64,000 bases of DNA from Caulobacteraceae bacterium (GTDB lineage Bacteria; Pseudomonadota; Alphaproteobacteria; Caulobacterales; Aquidulcibacteraceae): contig WRPF01000004.1 in assembly GCA_009773335.1 (NCBI GenBank), forward strand, positions 18,930-82,929, given 5' to 3'. The position numbers were made by a program, and so were the translations under genes. This document shows, in pieces, positions 1 to 9,134 of this stretch. The notes under the pieces were generated by a model, which did not search any database, was not told the origin of the DNA, and saw only the letters and a program-made list of their open reading frames with translations. Numbering within the stretch: position 1 is the first letter of the stretch; the number at the start of each line of letters is the position of its first letter.

Positions 1-933
1 CTCTCCTCGGATGTCGTCCGCCTCCAGAATTTCGGTGATGACGCGCCCGCCTTCGCGGCGGGCGATGAAGACGATGATGTCGACCGCGCTGGCGATGAGA
101 CGCTTCGGCGGCGTCGCGCGCGCCTCCATGCAGAGGTCTTCCAGACGCATCAAAGCGTCGGCCGCGGAATTGGCGTGCAGCGTCAGCAGCCCGCCTGGAT
201 GACCGGTGTTCCAGGCCTTGAGGACTTCAAGCGCTGCGCCATCCCGCACTTCCCCAACGACGATGCGATCGGGGCGAAGCCGCAAGGTCATCTGCACCAG
301 ATCGCGCATGCTGATCGGCGGATCGGTACGTTTGGTGAGAAGCTGAACAGCGTTCGGGCTTCCACATTGGAGTTCAGCGGTGTCTTCGAGAATGACGACG
401 CGGGCGTTCAGAAACGGCGCTTCCGCCAGAAGGGCGTTCAACAGCGTCGTCTTGCCCGAACCCGTGCCGCCCGCGACGATGATGTTGCGCTTGGCGGCGA
501 CCGCGGCGGCCAGCATTGCGGCCTGAGCGGGCGTTGCGATGCCGCCCGCAACATAATCGGCGAGCCTATAGACGGCGCGCGGTCGCTTGCGGATCGCAAG
601 CACGGGCGCATCGACCAGCGGCGGCAGCAAGGCCTGCACGCGCGCGGCGCTGTCCGGGAGGATCGTCTGCAAGGATGGATGCGCCTCGCCGACGATCTCG
701 CCCGCCTCATGCGCCAGGAGACGGATCGCTGCTTCACGGTCCTGCGGCGAGAGCACGTGCGGCGTTGCAATGAGACCAGCGCCAATTCTGTCGAGCCACA
801 GGCGCCCGTCCGCATTGATCAGCGCTTCCACCACGTCCGGCGCGTCGAGCGCCTCGGCGATCGCGGGCCCCAGCGCACGCGCAAGCGCAGATCGCCGGCG
901 CGCCGTCACGAGCGGAATGGCGCCAGCGTTCAC
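1..933 (-). CDS. trbB: TrbB-type conjugal transfer ATPase (3' end outside window)
   Basis: Secretion ATPase of the P-type type IV secretion apparatus; a cytoplasmic hexamer that powers pilus assembly and DNA transfer. My reading of the minus strand gives 311 open codons to the window edge. Walker A GGTGSGKTT is at about residues 155-163, followed by the VirB11-type segments VILEDTAELQ, MTLRLRPDRIVVGEVRDG and GHPGGLLTLHANSA. The start is GTG at 933, chosen because AGGAGG lies 8 bases upstream and because GTGA overlaps the stop of the preceding CopG-like gene by four bases. The order traG - copG-like - trbB is the usual one in alphaproteobacterial ICEs and RP4-like plasmids; trbC onward should lie left of the window. 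The product name is secure; the C-terminus is not visible. Confidence 0.93.
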   Translation of the reverse strand, partial: MNAGAIPLVTARRRSALARALGPAIAEALDAPDVVEALINADGRLWLDRIGAGLIATPHVLSPQDREAAIRLLAHEAGEIVGEAHPSLQTILPDSAARVQALLPPLVDAPVLAIRKRPRAVYRLADYVAGGIATPAQAAMLAAAVAAKRNIIVAGGTGSGKTTLLNALLAEAPFLNARVVILEDTAELQCGSPNAVQLLTKRTDPPISMRDLVQMTLRLRPDRIVVGEVRDGAALEVLKAWNTGHPGGLLTLHANSAADALMRLEDLCMEARATPPKRLIASAVDIIVFIARREGGRVITEILEADDIRGE

Positions 934-1382
934 GCCCGTACCTCCTCAGTGTGGTCCACCACGGCGACCGCCTGCGCGGACTCCAGAGAGAACGCCGCGC
1001 CCAGGGATTTGCCTGGCGCCAGCGCCTGCGCCACGAAATCGAGAAAGCGTTCGAAGCGCGCCTCGGCGCTGGCGGCAGCGTCTTCTTCCAAATGCTCGTC
1101 GATCGGCGGATTGTGCTCCAGCCAGACGCGCACAAAGAGCAACACGATCTCCTTGAGGATGAGACCTTCGCCGATCACCTTCTCAAGCCGCGCATCGACG
1201 CGGGAAAGCTGGCGGCGCGCGCTTTCCTCGATGACGGCGTTGGTGGCTTCGCCGCGTTCGAGCCGGGCTTTGAGCGCCTCAAGCACGATGCTCGATTCCG
1301 AGCGATGCTGGTCGCGGGCGACCTTGCGCACCTTGGCGTCGAGATTGGGCGGCAGATAGACGGTGAGCTTGCGCGCGGCCAT
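930..1382 (-). CDS. CopG/RHH-like protein of the trb operon
   Basis: A 150-residue protein whose N-terminus (RKLTVYLPPNLDAKVRKVAR) resembles a ribbon-helix-helix DNA-binding domain: a short basic beta strand followed by two helices. The rest is helical and acidic with no recognised motif. It lies between traG and trbB; its stop overlaps the trbB start (GTGA), so all three are probably co-transcribed. An ATG at 1382 is used; a GTG at 1385 is equally possible. In related elements this position is annotated as a CopG-family regulator or simply as a conjugal transfer protein. A role in autoregulating transfer genes is inference from fold and position. Confidence 0.8.
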   Translation of the reverse strand: MAARKLTVYLPPNLDAKVRKVARDQHRSESSIVLEALKARLERGEATNAVIEESARRQLSRVDARLEKVIGEGLILKEIVLLFVRVWLEHNPPIDEHLEEDAAASAEARFERFLDFVAQALAPGKSLGAAFSLESAQAVAVVDHTEEVRA

Positions 1383-1385
1383 CAC

Positions 1386-3392
1386 TCAGATCCCCTTGGC
1401 CTGACGCCGGCGCCGCGGCGCTTCGACTGGAGGCGCCTGAGATGCGGCAGCGGGCGGCGCGGCCGCGACGCTCGCCGGATGCGGCAATGCCGCGCCGTCC
1501 GCGTCGCGAAACGCGGCCATGGCAGCGTCGGAAATCTTGGTTAATCGCGTCGCGGCCTGCGCGAAGAGATCGGGCTGGTCGGCGAGCGGGCGAGACATGG
1601 CGGGCTTCGCCTTCGGTGACTTCACCACCTGCGGAATGACGCCCAGCGGGCGTACGTGCGCCCAATCATGTGTCGTCGTCAGTGTTGAACGGTTCCACGA
1701 GGCAGGACGAAGTCGCTCAACAAAGACGGGCTCCTGATCGAACTTGAGCTTCTTGGCGCGGATGGGTTTGGCGCCGGAGACGAAGATGAGCTCTTCATCG
1801 CGCGGCAGCGCGCGGACATCGGCGGGCAGAAGCAGCGGACGGCGCTCCTCGCGGATTGTGGTCGAGCCTTTGCGCCAACCGAGGATCGATCTCGGACGCG
1901 TGTGCGTTTCGCTCTCGCGCAATTCCCAGACTTCGCCCGCCATCTCGGCGATGCGCTTGGCGGTGTCAGTGTCGGCGGCCGAGAACGCGGTGACGACATG
2001 GACGTTATCCAGGATGACATTCTCGCGGCCATAGGCCTTGGTCAGATGGTTGAGACTTTGCGTCACCAGAAAGGCCTTCAGGCCATAGCCCGCCATCGCG
2101 CCCATCATCGTCTCGAAGAAGGGCATGCGGCCGAGCATGGGAAATTCGTCGAGCACCAGAATGAGGCGGTGACGCTTGGGCCGCCCTTGCGCATCCTTCT
2201 CCTGATGCTCCATCAGCGCGCGGGCGAATTGATTGATGACCAGGCGTAAGAACGGCATCAGCCGCAGCGCGTCCGACGGCGGCGGCTGCAAATAGAGCGT
2301 GACCGGTTTCGGCCCACACATCAGATCACCGATGCGAAAGTCGGATGTCGCCGTGTTGCGTGCGACGATTTCATCGGCGAACAGGCCGAAGAAACTTTCC
2401 GCCGTCGCCTTGACCCCGCTCTGAACACGCTCCTCGCCAGCGAGAAAGGATTCCGCAGCGTGCAACACTTCGGGATGCACCTCCGGCTGGTTGGTCGCCG
2501 GATTCAGCCGATGCAGCGTCGACTTCATGATTTGCGCGGTCGCGTCCAGGTCACGCAACTTCTCGCGCACCACCGCCAGCGTCTTGCGTTCCGGCGGCTC
2601 GGCATAGAGCACGTGCAGGATAACGCCGACGAGGATCGTCTTGGCCGAACGGTCCCAGAAGTCCTGATGGCGGCCATCGCCTTGCGGATCGATGAGGATC
2701 TCGACGATGTTCTGGACGTCACGGACTTCGTTGGGTCCCTTGCGCACTTCGTGCAGCGGGTTGAACGAGGCTGAATCCAACCGTGTGGGCGCGAGGCGTA
2801 AGACCGGCCCCAGAGTCTCGCGAAAGCCTGCCGTGCCAGGAAAACGATGGCGCGCATCACCATCGGCGAGTTCGCCTTTGACATCGAGCACGAGCGCCGA
2901 ATGCGGCCACGCCAGAAGCGTGGGCACGACCTGACCTCTGCCCTTGCCCGACCGCGAGGCTCCGATGAGGAGCTGATGTTCGGGCCCGTCGAAGCAGAGG
3001 ATGTCGCGCCCGAATTTGCCGAGCACGGCGCCCGTATTGGCAAAGAGCCCCGCGGCCTTCGCATCGTTCGCCCCGCCCCATGCCTTGGCGCCGAAGGGCT
3101 TGACGGCGAGTTGGCCGCGCGCGGCGACGGCAATGGGCAGGAGCGCGAGCACGAAAGCGCCGAACACGATGAGGCGCGCCACGGAGAATGGCCTGGGAAA
3201 CGCTTCCGCATGCGCGCTGGTCCAGGCCAGAATCGCCCACGGCGCATAGACTGGCTCATCGCCGAGCATCATGAACGGCGCGCCGAGCGCACGCTGATGG
3301 GCGAACACGTCGGCAATGAAGGCGGTGGCGAGCCAAAGCCCGGTGAGCGCGATCAGCGCCGAACCTAGCAATGCGATTCCCGCCCGCTGCAT
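1386..3392 (-). CDS. traG: TraG/VirD4 type IV coupling protein
   Basis: Coupling protein that brings the relaxase-DNA complex to the mating channel; inner-membrane ATPase, 668 residues, normal length. Two N-terminal membrane segments are visible (about residues 6-30 and 71-92), then Walker A GASRSGKG at about 144-151, a Walker B stretch ending LILVLDEFPMLG near residue 405, and the family motif KAFLVTQSLNHLTKAYG. The C-terminus is proline/alanine-rich. It ends just before the CopG-like gene and heads the traG - copG-like - trbB run. The partner relaxase of this element is probably the gene at 29.4 kb, about 26 kb away in this orientation. Confidence 0.95.
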   Translation of the reverse strand: MQRAGIALLGSALIALTGLWLATAFIADVFAHQRALGAPFMMLGDEPVYAPWAILAWTSAHAEAFPRPFSVARLIVFGAFVLALLPIAVAARGQLAVKPFGAKAWGGANDAKAAGLFANTGAVLGKFGRDILCFDGPEHQLLIGASRSGKGRGQVVPTLLAWPHSALVLDVKGELADGDARHRFPGTAGFRETLGPVLRLAPTRLDSASFNPLHEVRKGPNEVRDVQNIVEILIDPQGDGRHQDFWDRSAKTILVGVILHVLYAEPPERKTLAVVREKLRDLDATAQIMKSTLHRLNPATNQPEVHPEVLHAAESFLAGEERVQSGVKATAESFFGLFADEIVARNTATSDFRIGDLMCGPKPVTLYLQPPPSDALRLMPFLRLVINQFARALMEHQEKDAQGRPKRHRLILVLDEFPMLGRMPFFETMMGAMAGYGLKAFLVTQSLNHLTKAYGRENVILDNVHVVTAFSAADTDTAKRIAEMAGEVWELRESETHTRPRSILGWRKGSTTIREERRPLLLPADVRALPRDEELIFVSGAKPIRAKKLKFDQEPVFVERLRPASWNRSTLTTTHDWAHVRPLGVIPQVVKSPKAKPAMSRPLADQPDLFAQAATRLTKISDAAMAAFRDADGAALPHPASVAAAPPAAASQAPPVEAPRRRRQAKGI

Positions 3393-3732
3393 GAGCGAAT
3401 GGCCTCGACCGACGCGCAGGCCTATCCCGCGCCTGTGGATGAAGGGTCACGCTGACCTCGCCGCGCCGTGAATCCGATGCGCGCATTGCGTGCATGCGGC
3501 CAAAACTCAGATCGGCGACGATTGGTGCAGCCGATTCACAATCCGGCCGCCGCGCACGGACTCAATGCACACGCATGATGCTTGGCGTGCAACCGGTTCA
3601 CCGTCTGCGGCGTTTCCGCGCAGCGGCGTTTGCACGGTGCGTGCGCGATGGAATTAGCGCGTGTGGCGAGTTGCACAAACACGCGCGCCGATCTTGCGCG
3701 CGATGCAAGAGCGCGAGCGGCTTTCGTGCGCT
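3393..3732. promoter_or_regulatory. Intergenic region upstream of traG; likely promoter of the transfer operon
   Basis: No convincing gene. It lies upstream of traG and downstream of the AsnC-family gene, both on the minus strand. It is rich in short GCGC and TTGCA/TGCAA words, several in inverted orientation around 3600-3720, which would suit regulator sites. The promoter role for the transfer operon is inference from position. Confidence 0.35.
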
Positions 3733-4260
3733 CTAACTCTGTTCGCGTAAAGAGAGCAAAGGATGCGGGCCCTTCTCCTTGGCCGTGCGCAACCCCGGCG
3801 CCACATCCACAGATTTGATGAAGCCGTTCTCGGGATCGAGACGCTCCCGCAAAGCGTCCCAGGCCGATACCGATGGCAATGCGGTCTTCAGGATATAGTC
3901 GAAACGGCCGGCGATGCTGTGCGCTTCGATGACTTCCGGCGTCTCGCGCAACGCCGCTTCGAAGGCCTCGCGCCGTTTGTGCGCCCGGCGACGCAACTTG
4001 ATGCTGACCCAGAGCATTGACCAGCAATCGAACATGGCCTCTTCCGCGACCGCGACATAACCCTTGATCGCGCCGCCCTCTTCCAGCCGGCGCACGCGCT
4101 TCAAACATCCGCTCGGCGACAAGCCCAATGCGCGCGCCAGCGCCTGGTTCTGAATGTGCGCGTCTTCCTGCAAACGGCGGATGAGTTCGAGATCGACAGG
4201 GTCGAGGCGCGCCCCGTTCGGGGCGAACAGCGGCGGCGTAACGGACCGCCGCCCGGTCAC
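3733..4260 (-). CDS. Lrp/AsnC-family transcriptional regulator
   Basis: About 175 residues. An N-terminal winged HTH (LDPVDLELIRRLQEDAHIQN, then LARALGLSPSGCLKRVRRLE) is followed by an RAM/AsnC ligand-binding domain with the typical segment EVIEAHSIAGRFDYILKTA. A GTG at 4260 is chosen because the recognisable domain begins about 16 residues later and no ATG is close; the frame stays open further upstream but that sequence resembles nothing. It lies between the transfer operon and the divergently transcribed parB-like gene, so it could regulate either. Feast/famine control by an amino acid is the family norm; its target here is unknown. Confidence 0.85.
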   Translation of the reverse strand: MTGRRSVTPPLFAPNGARLDPVDLELIRRLQEDAHIQNQALARALGLSPSGCLKRVRRLEEGGAIKGYVAVAEEAMFDCWSMLWVSIKLRRRAHKRREAFEAALRETPEVIEAHSIAGRFDYILKTALPSVSAWDALRERLDPENGFIKSVDVAPGLRTAKEKGPHPLLSLREQS

Positions 4261-4379
4261 GCTTCTACCCCGCCCAAGCGTTCGGTCAGCGCATACGCCA
4301 TCTTCACGTCCCCACAGCGCCCACTTTCGGTTGAGTCTTTCTCGCCGGCCACCCGTTCGCTGCTGAGACCTGACCCGAA

Positions 4380-4560
4380 TCAGCCGGGGCCGCGCGCCGC
4401 GACCTCCGCACATCGCCCGCGCGGCCGTCCGCGTCGAGGGACGCTGACGCTCTGAAGCCCTCGACCCGGCCGGCTTCTGGCGCGGGCCAGGAGGAAAAAG
4501 GTCGCGACGCGCGGCCCCGGCGGACCGAGGCGTCCGCCGCTCACCTTCTGGAGCAATCCC
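4380..4560 (+). promoter_or_regulatory. GC-rich leader of the parB-ardC genes
   Basis: About 180 bases before the parB-like ATG with no reading frame of interest but with GC-rich self-complementary words (GGCCGCGCGCC, CCGGCCGG, GCGCGGCC) and an AGGAGG at about 4492 that lies too far upstream to serve the annotated start. It suggests a long structured 5' leader or a fold-dependent promoter. A comparable leader precedes the SSB-like gene at 15279. Confidence 0.35.
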
Positions 4561-6483
4561 ATGACAACCGAAATTCTCGACACCAGCACCGAGACGCAAC
4601 GCGCCTGTTTCGTCGCGGTCAGCAAACTCGTCGTGCATGAAGATAATGTCCGCCGAACCGACAAGCGCGCGGATATCGAGGCGCTCGCCGCCTCCATCGC
4701 TGCACATGGCCTCCTGCAGAATCTCTCCGTCGTGCGCGCGGAAGACGGCCGCTACGCCGTGGTCGCGGGATCACGCAGGCTGGCGGCGCTCCGGCTTCTC
4801 ATCAAGCAGGGCAAGCTGGCGCGCGATTTCGCGGCGCCGTGCACGATCATCGAGCCGGAACTGAGCGCGGAGGCGTCGCTCGCGGAAAACGTCCAACGCG
4901 TCGCCATGAACGCCATGGACGAAATGGAAGCCTTCGCACGCCTTGTCGATGACGGCATGAGCGTTGAAGCCATTTCCGAACGGTTCGGCGCAAGCGTACG
5001 TCACGTCGAACAGCGCCTCGCCTTGGGACGCCTCTCGCCGAAGATCCGCGCCGCCTACCGCAAGGGCGACCTCACGCTCGATGTCGCGCGGGCCTTCTGT
5101 CTCACTGACGATCACGGCGCCCAGGAGCGTCTGTTCAAGCAGGTTCCGAAGCCGGTCACCCATGCGCCCAGCATCCGCAACGCGCTTTCAGGCGGTCGCG
5201 CGCCCGCCACTGACCGACTGGCGCGCTTCGTTGGGCTGGAAGCGTATGAAGGAGCGGGCGGCCGGATCGTGCGGGACCTGTTCGAGAATGAGGTCGCCTT
5301 CCTCGAAGACGGCGAACTTCTACAGCGCTTGGCCGCGGAGCGCATCGAAGAGATGCGCGAAACCCTGGCATCCGAAGGCTGGGCGTGGGTCGAGGCGCAA
5401 TTGCACCACGCGCAGATCGAAGGCTGCGCGAGCGAGCGCGTGCGCCCGCGCGCACGTTCGCTGACACAGGAAGAGAGCGAGGGCATTGCGGACCTCGAAG
5501 CCGAAATCGAAGCGCTCGACAACGAGCTTGAATCCGATTCCGACAATGAGGCGCTGTGGGCCGCGCGCGACGCGGCGGAGGCGCGGCTCGATGCACTGCG
5601 GGAGTCGCACCAGAGCTGGGACAAGGCGGAGATGGCGCATGCCGGCGCCGTCGTCACCATCGACCGCAACGGCGAGCCCATCATCACCCGCGGTCTCATC
5701 AAGCGCGGCGACCTCAAGGCTGTTCGCAAGCTGCGCTCGGTCGAGTCAGATGCCACACCCGATACCGACGATCCTTCGTCCGAAGCGGCGCCGAGATCGC
5801 CGTCCCTGCCGAAATCGCTTGTCGAGGGACTGACCGCAGCACGCACGCGGGCGCTGCGCGCTGAGCTATCCGGCCGTCCCCATGTCGCGCTCGCCCTCAC
5901 GGTGCTGGCGCTCATGCACCGGAGTGCGGCGCGCGCCGGCGTGCCGGGGCTCGCCATTGCGATCTCGCCAGTCGGGTTCGATGACGACGATCGGTTCGAG
6001 CAAGCTCGCACCGAAGCATCGACCGCTTATGCGGACGCGGACCTCGCCCGCCTTGCGGATGAGCCCGCCGACAAGCTGCTTGAACTCCTCGCTCTCTTCA
6101 TCGCGGAGGCTGTCGACGTCACGCATGACGGCGCTTCGCTTTCGGCGGACCGCACGCAAGCGACCTCGGACGAACTTGCAGCCGTACTAGATCTCGACAT
6201 GAGCCGCTATTGGGAGGCGTCGAGCGAATTTTGGGAGAAGGCGCCCAAGGCGTTCACGCTTGAAGCGCTTTCAAACGCGCCGGCCATGGCCAAGCTCACC
6301 GAGCGAGCGCGGAAACCGAAGATCGCCGCCTTCGCAAAGATGAAACGCACCGATCTCGCCCGCGTGGCGGTGCGCCAGCTCAAGGACTGGCTGCCCGATG
6401 CGCTGATCACGCCGCCGCGCCCCGGCGCATTGGTCGTTACATCAGCCGGGCACAGGGCGCTCGCTGAAGCCGACGCCGCCTGA
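4561..6483 (+). CDS. Large ParB/RepB/Spo0J-family protein of ICE type
   Basis: 640 residues. The N-terminal ParB nuclease-like domain runs from about 20 to 110, with segments HEDNVRRTDK, IAAHGLLQNLSVVRAEDG, VVAGSRRLAALR and the ParB box ASLAENVQR; it is followed by a KorB/HTH-like domain (SVEAISERFGASVRHVEQRL). The long acidic C-terminal part, with a possible coiled coil around 310-350, has no recognised domain. It is much longer than a chromosomal ParB (about 300) and no parA is nearby, so a role in element maintenance or leading-region regulation rather than classical partition is more likely. It is followed after about 65 bases by ardC; the pair is typical of alphaproteobacterial ICEs. Confidence 0.88.
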   Translation: MTTEILDTSTETQRACFVAVSKLVVHEDNVRRTDKRADIEALAASIAAHGLLQNLSVVRAEDGRYAVVAGSRRLAALRLLIKQGKLARDFAAPCTIIEPELSAEASLAENVQRVAMNAMDEMEAFARLVDDGMSVEAISERFGASVRHVEQRLALGRLSPKIRAAYRKGDLTLDVARAFCLTDDHGAQERLFKQVPKPVTHAPSIRNALSGGRAPATDRLARFVGLEAYEGAGGRIVRDLFENEVAFLEDGELLQRLAAERIEEMRETLASEGWAWVEAQLHHAQIEGCASERVRPRARSLTQEESEGIADLEAEIEALDNELESDSDNEALWAARDAAEARLDALRESHQSWDKAEMAHAGAVVTIDRNGEPIITRGLIKRGDLKAVRKLRSVESDATPDTDDPSSEAAPRSPSLPKSLVEGLTAARTRALRAELSGRPHVALALTVLALMHRSAARAGVPGLAIAISPVGFDDDDRFEQARTEASTAYADADLARLADEPADKLLELLALFIAEAVDVTHDGASLSADRTQATSDELAAVLDLDMSRYWEASSEFWEKAPKAFTLEALSNAPAMAKLTERARKPKIAAFAKMKRTDLARVAVRQLKDWLPDALITPPRPGALVVTSAGHRALAEADAA

Positions 6484-6547
6484 TCCCCACCGCCTCATCC
6501 CATCCTCACGCGCCGCCGGACCACCGGCGGCGCTCTTGTTTGGAGCC

Positions 6548-7450
6548 ATGAAACCCATGACCCTTCATACCAAGATCGACGCCCAACGGCGCGACATTGC
6601 GTTGGAAATTACCACCAAGATTCTTACCGAGTTGGAACGGGGCGTCATACCATGGCGCAAACCTTGGGATGGCGCGCGCACGGGGCTTGCGCTGCCGCGC
6701 CGCGCCACCGGCGAGAATTATCGCGGCGTGAACGTCATCATGTTGTGGAGCGCCGCCGTCGCGAAGGGCTATGCGTCGCCCTACTGGATCACGCTGCGCC
6801 AAGCGAACCAGATCGGCACCCATGTTCGCAAAGGCGAGCGCGGAGAAATGGTTGTCTATTACGGCCAGGCGAAAAAGACGCGCGACATTGGCGCCGGCGA
6901 AAAAGTGGAAGACAGCTTTCGCTTTCTGAAGTTCTTTACCGCCTTCAACGCTGAACAGATCGACGGGCTTCCCGAGAGGTTCTTTCCGGGTCCAGTCGAG
7001 ACAGACGTTTTCCCAATCGCCGCGCATGAAGCATGGTTCGCCAAACTCGATATCAAGCGTATCCTGACCCAGGACATCGCCTGTTACATTCCATCCAAGG
7101 ACGTGATCGGCATGCCGCCTCTGGCGGCGTTCGATTCAGCGGATCACTATGCAGCGACGCTGAACCACGAGGCGGTCCATGCCACCGGCGCCGCGCATCG
7201 CGTCGGGCGCGACATGTCCAAGCGCTTCAGCGCGCATGCGCTCGCAGCGGAAGAACTCGTCGCCGAGATCGGCGCCTCGATCCTTGGCGCGCACCTCGGG
7301 CTGCCACCGGATCATCTCAGCGATCATGCCTCTTACGTCCGCCACTGGATGAAACTGCTGAAGGACGACAAGCGCGCGTTTCTGTCAGCGGCGGCCCAGG
7401 CGCAAACAGCGGTCGATTGGTTGTTGAACAAGAGTTCGCCGGCCCTCTGA
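6548..7450 (+). CDS. ardC: ArdC-like antirestriction protein (ssDNA-binding plus zincin domain)
   Basis: 300 residues. The N-terminal ArdC domain contains GVIPWRKPWD, NYRGVNVIMLW and the THVRKGERGEMVVYYG stretch; the C-terminal M78-like zincin carries the metal motif HEAVHATG followed by ELVAEIGASIL, which supplies the third ligand. ArdC-type proteins protect incoming single-stranded conjugative DNA from host restriction in the recipient. The ATG at 6548 is chosen because GGAG lies just upstream; 6557 is an alternative. It sits directly after the parB-like gene and marks the leading region of the element. An anti-defence gene beside a defence island suggests that this ICE both evades and exports immunity. 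Confidence 0.92.
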   Translation: MKPMTLHTKIDAQRRDIALEITTKILTELERGVIPWRKPWDGARTGLALPRRATGENYRGVNVIMLWSAAVAKGYASPYWITLRQANQIGTHVRKGERGEMVVYYGQAKKTRDIGAGEKVEDSFRFLKFFTAFNAEQIDGLPERFFPGPVETDVFPIAAHEAWFAKLDIKRILTQDIACYIPSKDVIGMPPLAAFDSADHYAATLNHEAVHATGAAHRVGRDMSKRFSAHALAAEELVAEIGASILGAHLGLPPDHLSDHASYVRHWMKLLKDDKRAFLSAAAQAQTAVDWLLNKSSPAL

Positions 7451-7503
7451 GGTACGCTGGATGCGGGTTTCTGATGAAGGTATATGCCCCGCGCAATGCG
7501 CAC

Positions 7504-7531
7504 GAGGCCCTCTCCCGGTTGGGAGGGCCTC
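7504..7531 (+). terminator. Strong hairpin after ardC
   Basis: GAGGCCC pairs with GGGCCTC and an inner TCCC pairs with GGGA around a GGTT loop. It lies about 55 bases after the ardC stop and before the next gene. There is no clear T-run, so it may be a weak or Rho-assisted terminator. Confidence 0.5.
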
Positions 7532-7563
7532 CTGGATCATCGGCCCTCCTGCTATAATGACGT

Positions 7564-8310
7564 ATGGGCCCCGAATCGACTCAGCTTCCCGATCACGGCG
7601 CTCGGCCTTGCTACCTTTGCGGGGCGGCACTGCGTCCGCCAACGAACAACGATCACGTCCCGCTGCGAGGGTTGATCGCACCAGCCATCACGCAACGGCA
7701 TAATCTCGACCGCTTGCTCACGATCCCGGTGCATCGCGCCTGTAACTCCGCGTATTCCCGGGATGAGGAATATTTCCTAGCCAGCCTTATCCCGTTCTCT
7801 CGCGGATCGACGGCCGGAGACGCGATCTATCGGAAGTATCTCGACGACTTCGCCAAGGATACGCGCAAGGCGAAGCTCATGCGCAAAGTCTTACGCGAGT
7901 TTGATGCCGCGCCGAGCGGGCTGGTCATTCCCGGCAAGGTGGTGAAGCGCCAAGATGGCGCACGCATCTCCCGCGTCGTGTGGAAAATCGTGCGCGGGCT
8001 GCATTTCCATCATCACGGCACGATCATGCCGGACGGCCTGAATACCAATGTAACCATGACCGCACCGGGTGAACGCCCGCCCGAGCCGTTCTTGCAAGTC
8101 AAGGACTTGCCGGACGATGTCACACACGGGCGCTATCCAGGCATCTTCGACTATCGCTTCCGCTGCTTCGATGTCGATGAAGGCAAGCTGCATTATTGGG
8201 GGATGCTGCTCTGGGATAAAATCATCATCACCGTGGCGTTCCACGATCCGTGGACGTGCGATTGTGAAAAGTGCGTCGCGGCACTTGCGGCGCTGCCGTC
8301 CGCCGCATGA
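7564..8310 (+). CDS. HNH-like zinc-finger protein, partner of the adjacent protease
   Basis: 248 residues. The N-terminus has CYLCG, then NNDHVP and IPVHRACNSAYS, the spacing of an HNH/His-Me finger nuclease or its zinc-binding derivative (CxxC, DH, HxxxN). The C-terminal half (FHHHGTIMPDG, TWTCDCEKC-like tail) contains further His and Cys but matches no family I know. Its stop overlaps the start of the downstream serine protease by four bases (ATGA), so the two are almost certainly translated together. Located in ICE cargo. Nuclease activity is inferred from the motif only; it could equally be a structural zinc site. Confidence 0.7.
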   Translation: MGPESTQLPDHGARPCYLCGAALRPPTNNDHVPLRGLIAPAITQRHNLDRLLTIPVHRACNSAYSRDEEYFLASLIPFSRGSTAGDAIYRKYLDDFAKDTRKAKLMRKVLREFDAAPSGLVIPGKVVKRQDGARISRVVWKIVRGLHFHHHGTIMPDGLNTNVTMTAPGERPPEPFLQVKDLPDDVTHGRYPGIFDYRFRCFDVDEGKLHYWGMLLWDKIIITVAFHDPWTCDCEKCVAALAALPSAA

Positions 8311-9134
8311 CCGATCCGACGCAAATCGATGAGGCCGAGGCGCGGCGCGTTATGGCTGGCGGCCTTGGCCGGGCCGAACTGGAGTTCGCTACATCGGTCT
8401 GTGCACCGCTTTACTGGATCATGCGCGCGGCCGACGGCGGGGTGCGGGTTCGAAACGGCACAGCTTTCTTTCTCGACGCCGGCCAAGGCGTGTTCGGCGT
8501 GACTGCAGCGCATGTGCTCGCCGGGCTTGAGGCGGATCGCGCCGTCAACACCGTGCTGGCCGTGCAACTCGGTACCGAACTCGTTTTGGATTTCGAAGGC
8601 GCGCATGCGATTATCGACCGCAATGACGAACTGGACATCGCGACCTTTCGCATCAGCGCCGCCGAAGTGGCGAGTATTGGAAAGGCGCCGCTGACTGGAG
8701 CGCAAGCGGCATGGCCGCCAGCACCGCCACAACAAGGACGCGGTCTTTATTTCTCCGGTTTCGCCGGAGCAGGTACGCTGTGGCTGGCGTCGAACGAAAT
8801 ATCCTTCGCCGCTGCGCCCGGGGGTGGTGTTGCCGATGTGGTGGGGCGGCGCGACATTTGGACGGTGTTCAATCGTGCCAACTGGATCGACGTAATGGGG
8901 GTTGGGATACCGCCGGAGCGCTACGATTTCGGAGGTATAAGCGGCGGGCCAATGATCTCGGTGATCGAGCGCAATGGTGTGCGATCGTGGGCGCTCGCCG
9001 GCGTGATATACGAAGGGCCAAACCCCTCCACTCAGGAAGGAGCTGCTATCGAAGGCTTCGAGACGATCAGAGCGCGGCGCGCACATTTTATCCGGTCGGA
9101 CGGAACGCTCGACCTGAGCATGTGGGACGTCTAA
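8307..9134 (+). CDS. Trypsin-like serine protease, translationally coupled
   Basis: 275 residues from the ATG at 8307. The catalytic triad of a chymotrypsin-fold protease can be read in order: His in GVTAAHVLAG, Asp in NDELDIATF, and Ser in FGGISGGPMISV. No signal peptide is seen, so it is probably cytoplasmic, which is unusual for this fold outside toxin, defence or quality-control settings. The start overlaps the stop of the HNH-like gene. It converges tail to tail with the next gene (stops overlap at 9131-9134). A role in a two-gene defence or toxin module is inference. Confidence 0.75.
   Translation: MTDPTQIDEAEARRVMAGGLGRAELEFATSVCAPLYWIMRAADGGVRVRNGTAFFLDAGQGVFGVTAAHVLAGLEADRAVNTVLAVQLGTELVLDFEGAHAIIDRNDELDIATFRISAAEVASIGKAPLTGAQAAWPPAPPQQGRGLYFSGFAGAGTLWLASNEISFAAAPGGGVADVVGRRDIWTVFNRANWIDVMGVGIPPERYDFGGISGGPMISVIERNGVRSWALAGVIYEGPNPSTQEGAAIEGFETIRARRAHFIRSDGTLDLSMWDV

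Noticed and set aside
175..1359. 394-residue plus-strand open frame
   Set aside because: It is antisense to trbB and the CopG-like gene, which have clear motifs; its protein is Arg/Ala-rich with no domain. Long chance frames are expected at this GC content.
4561..6483. Plasmid-type parAB partition locus
   Set aside because: No parA is present and the ParB-like protein is twice the usual length; it is the ICE-type ParB next to ardC.
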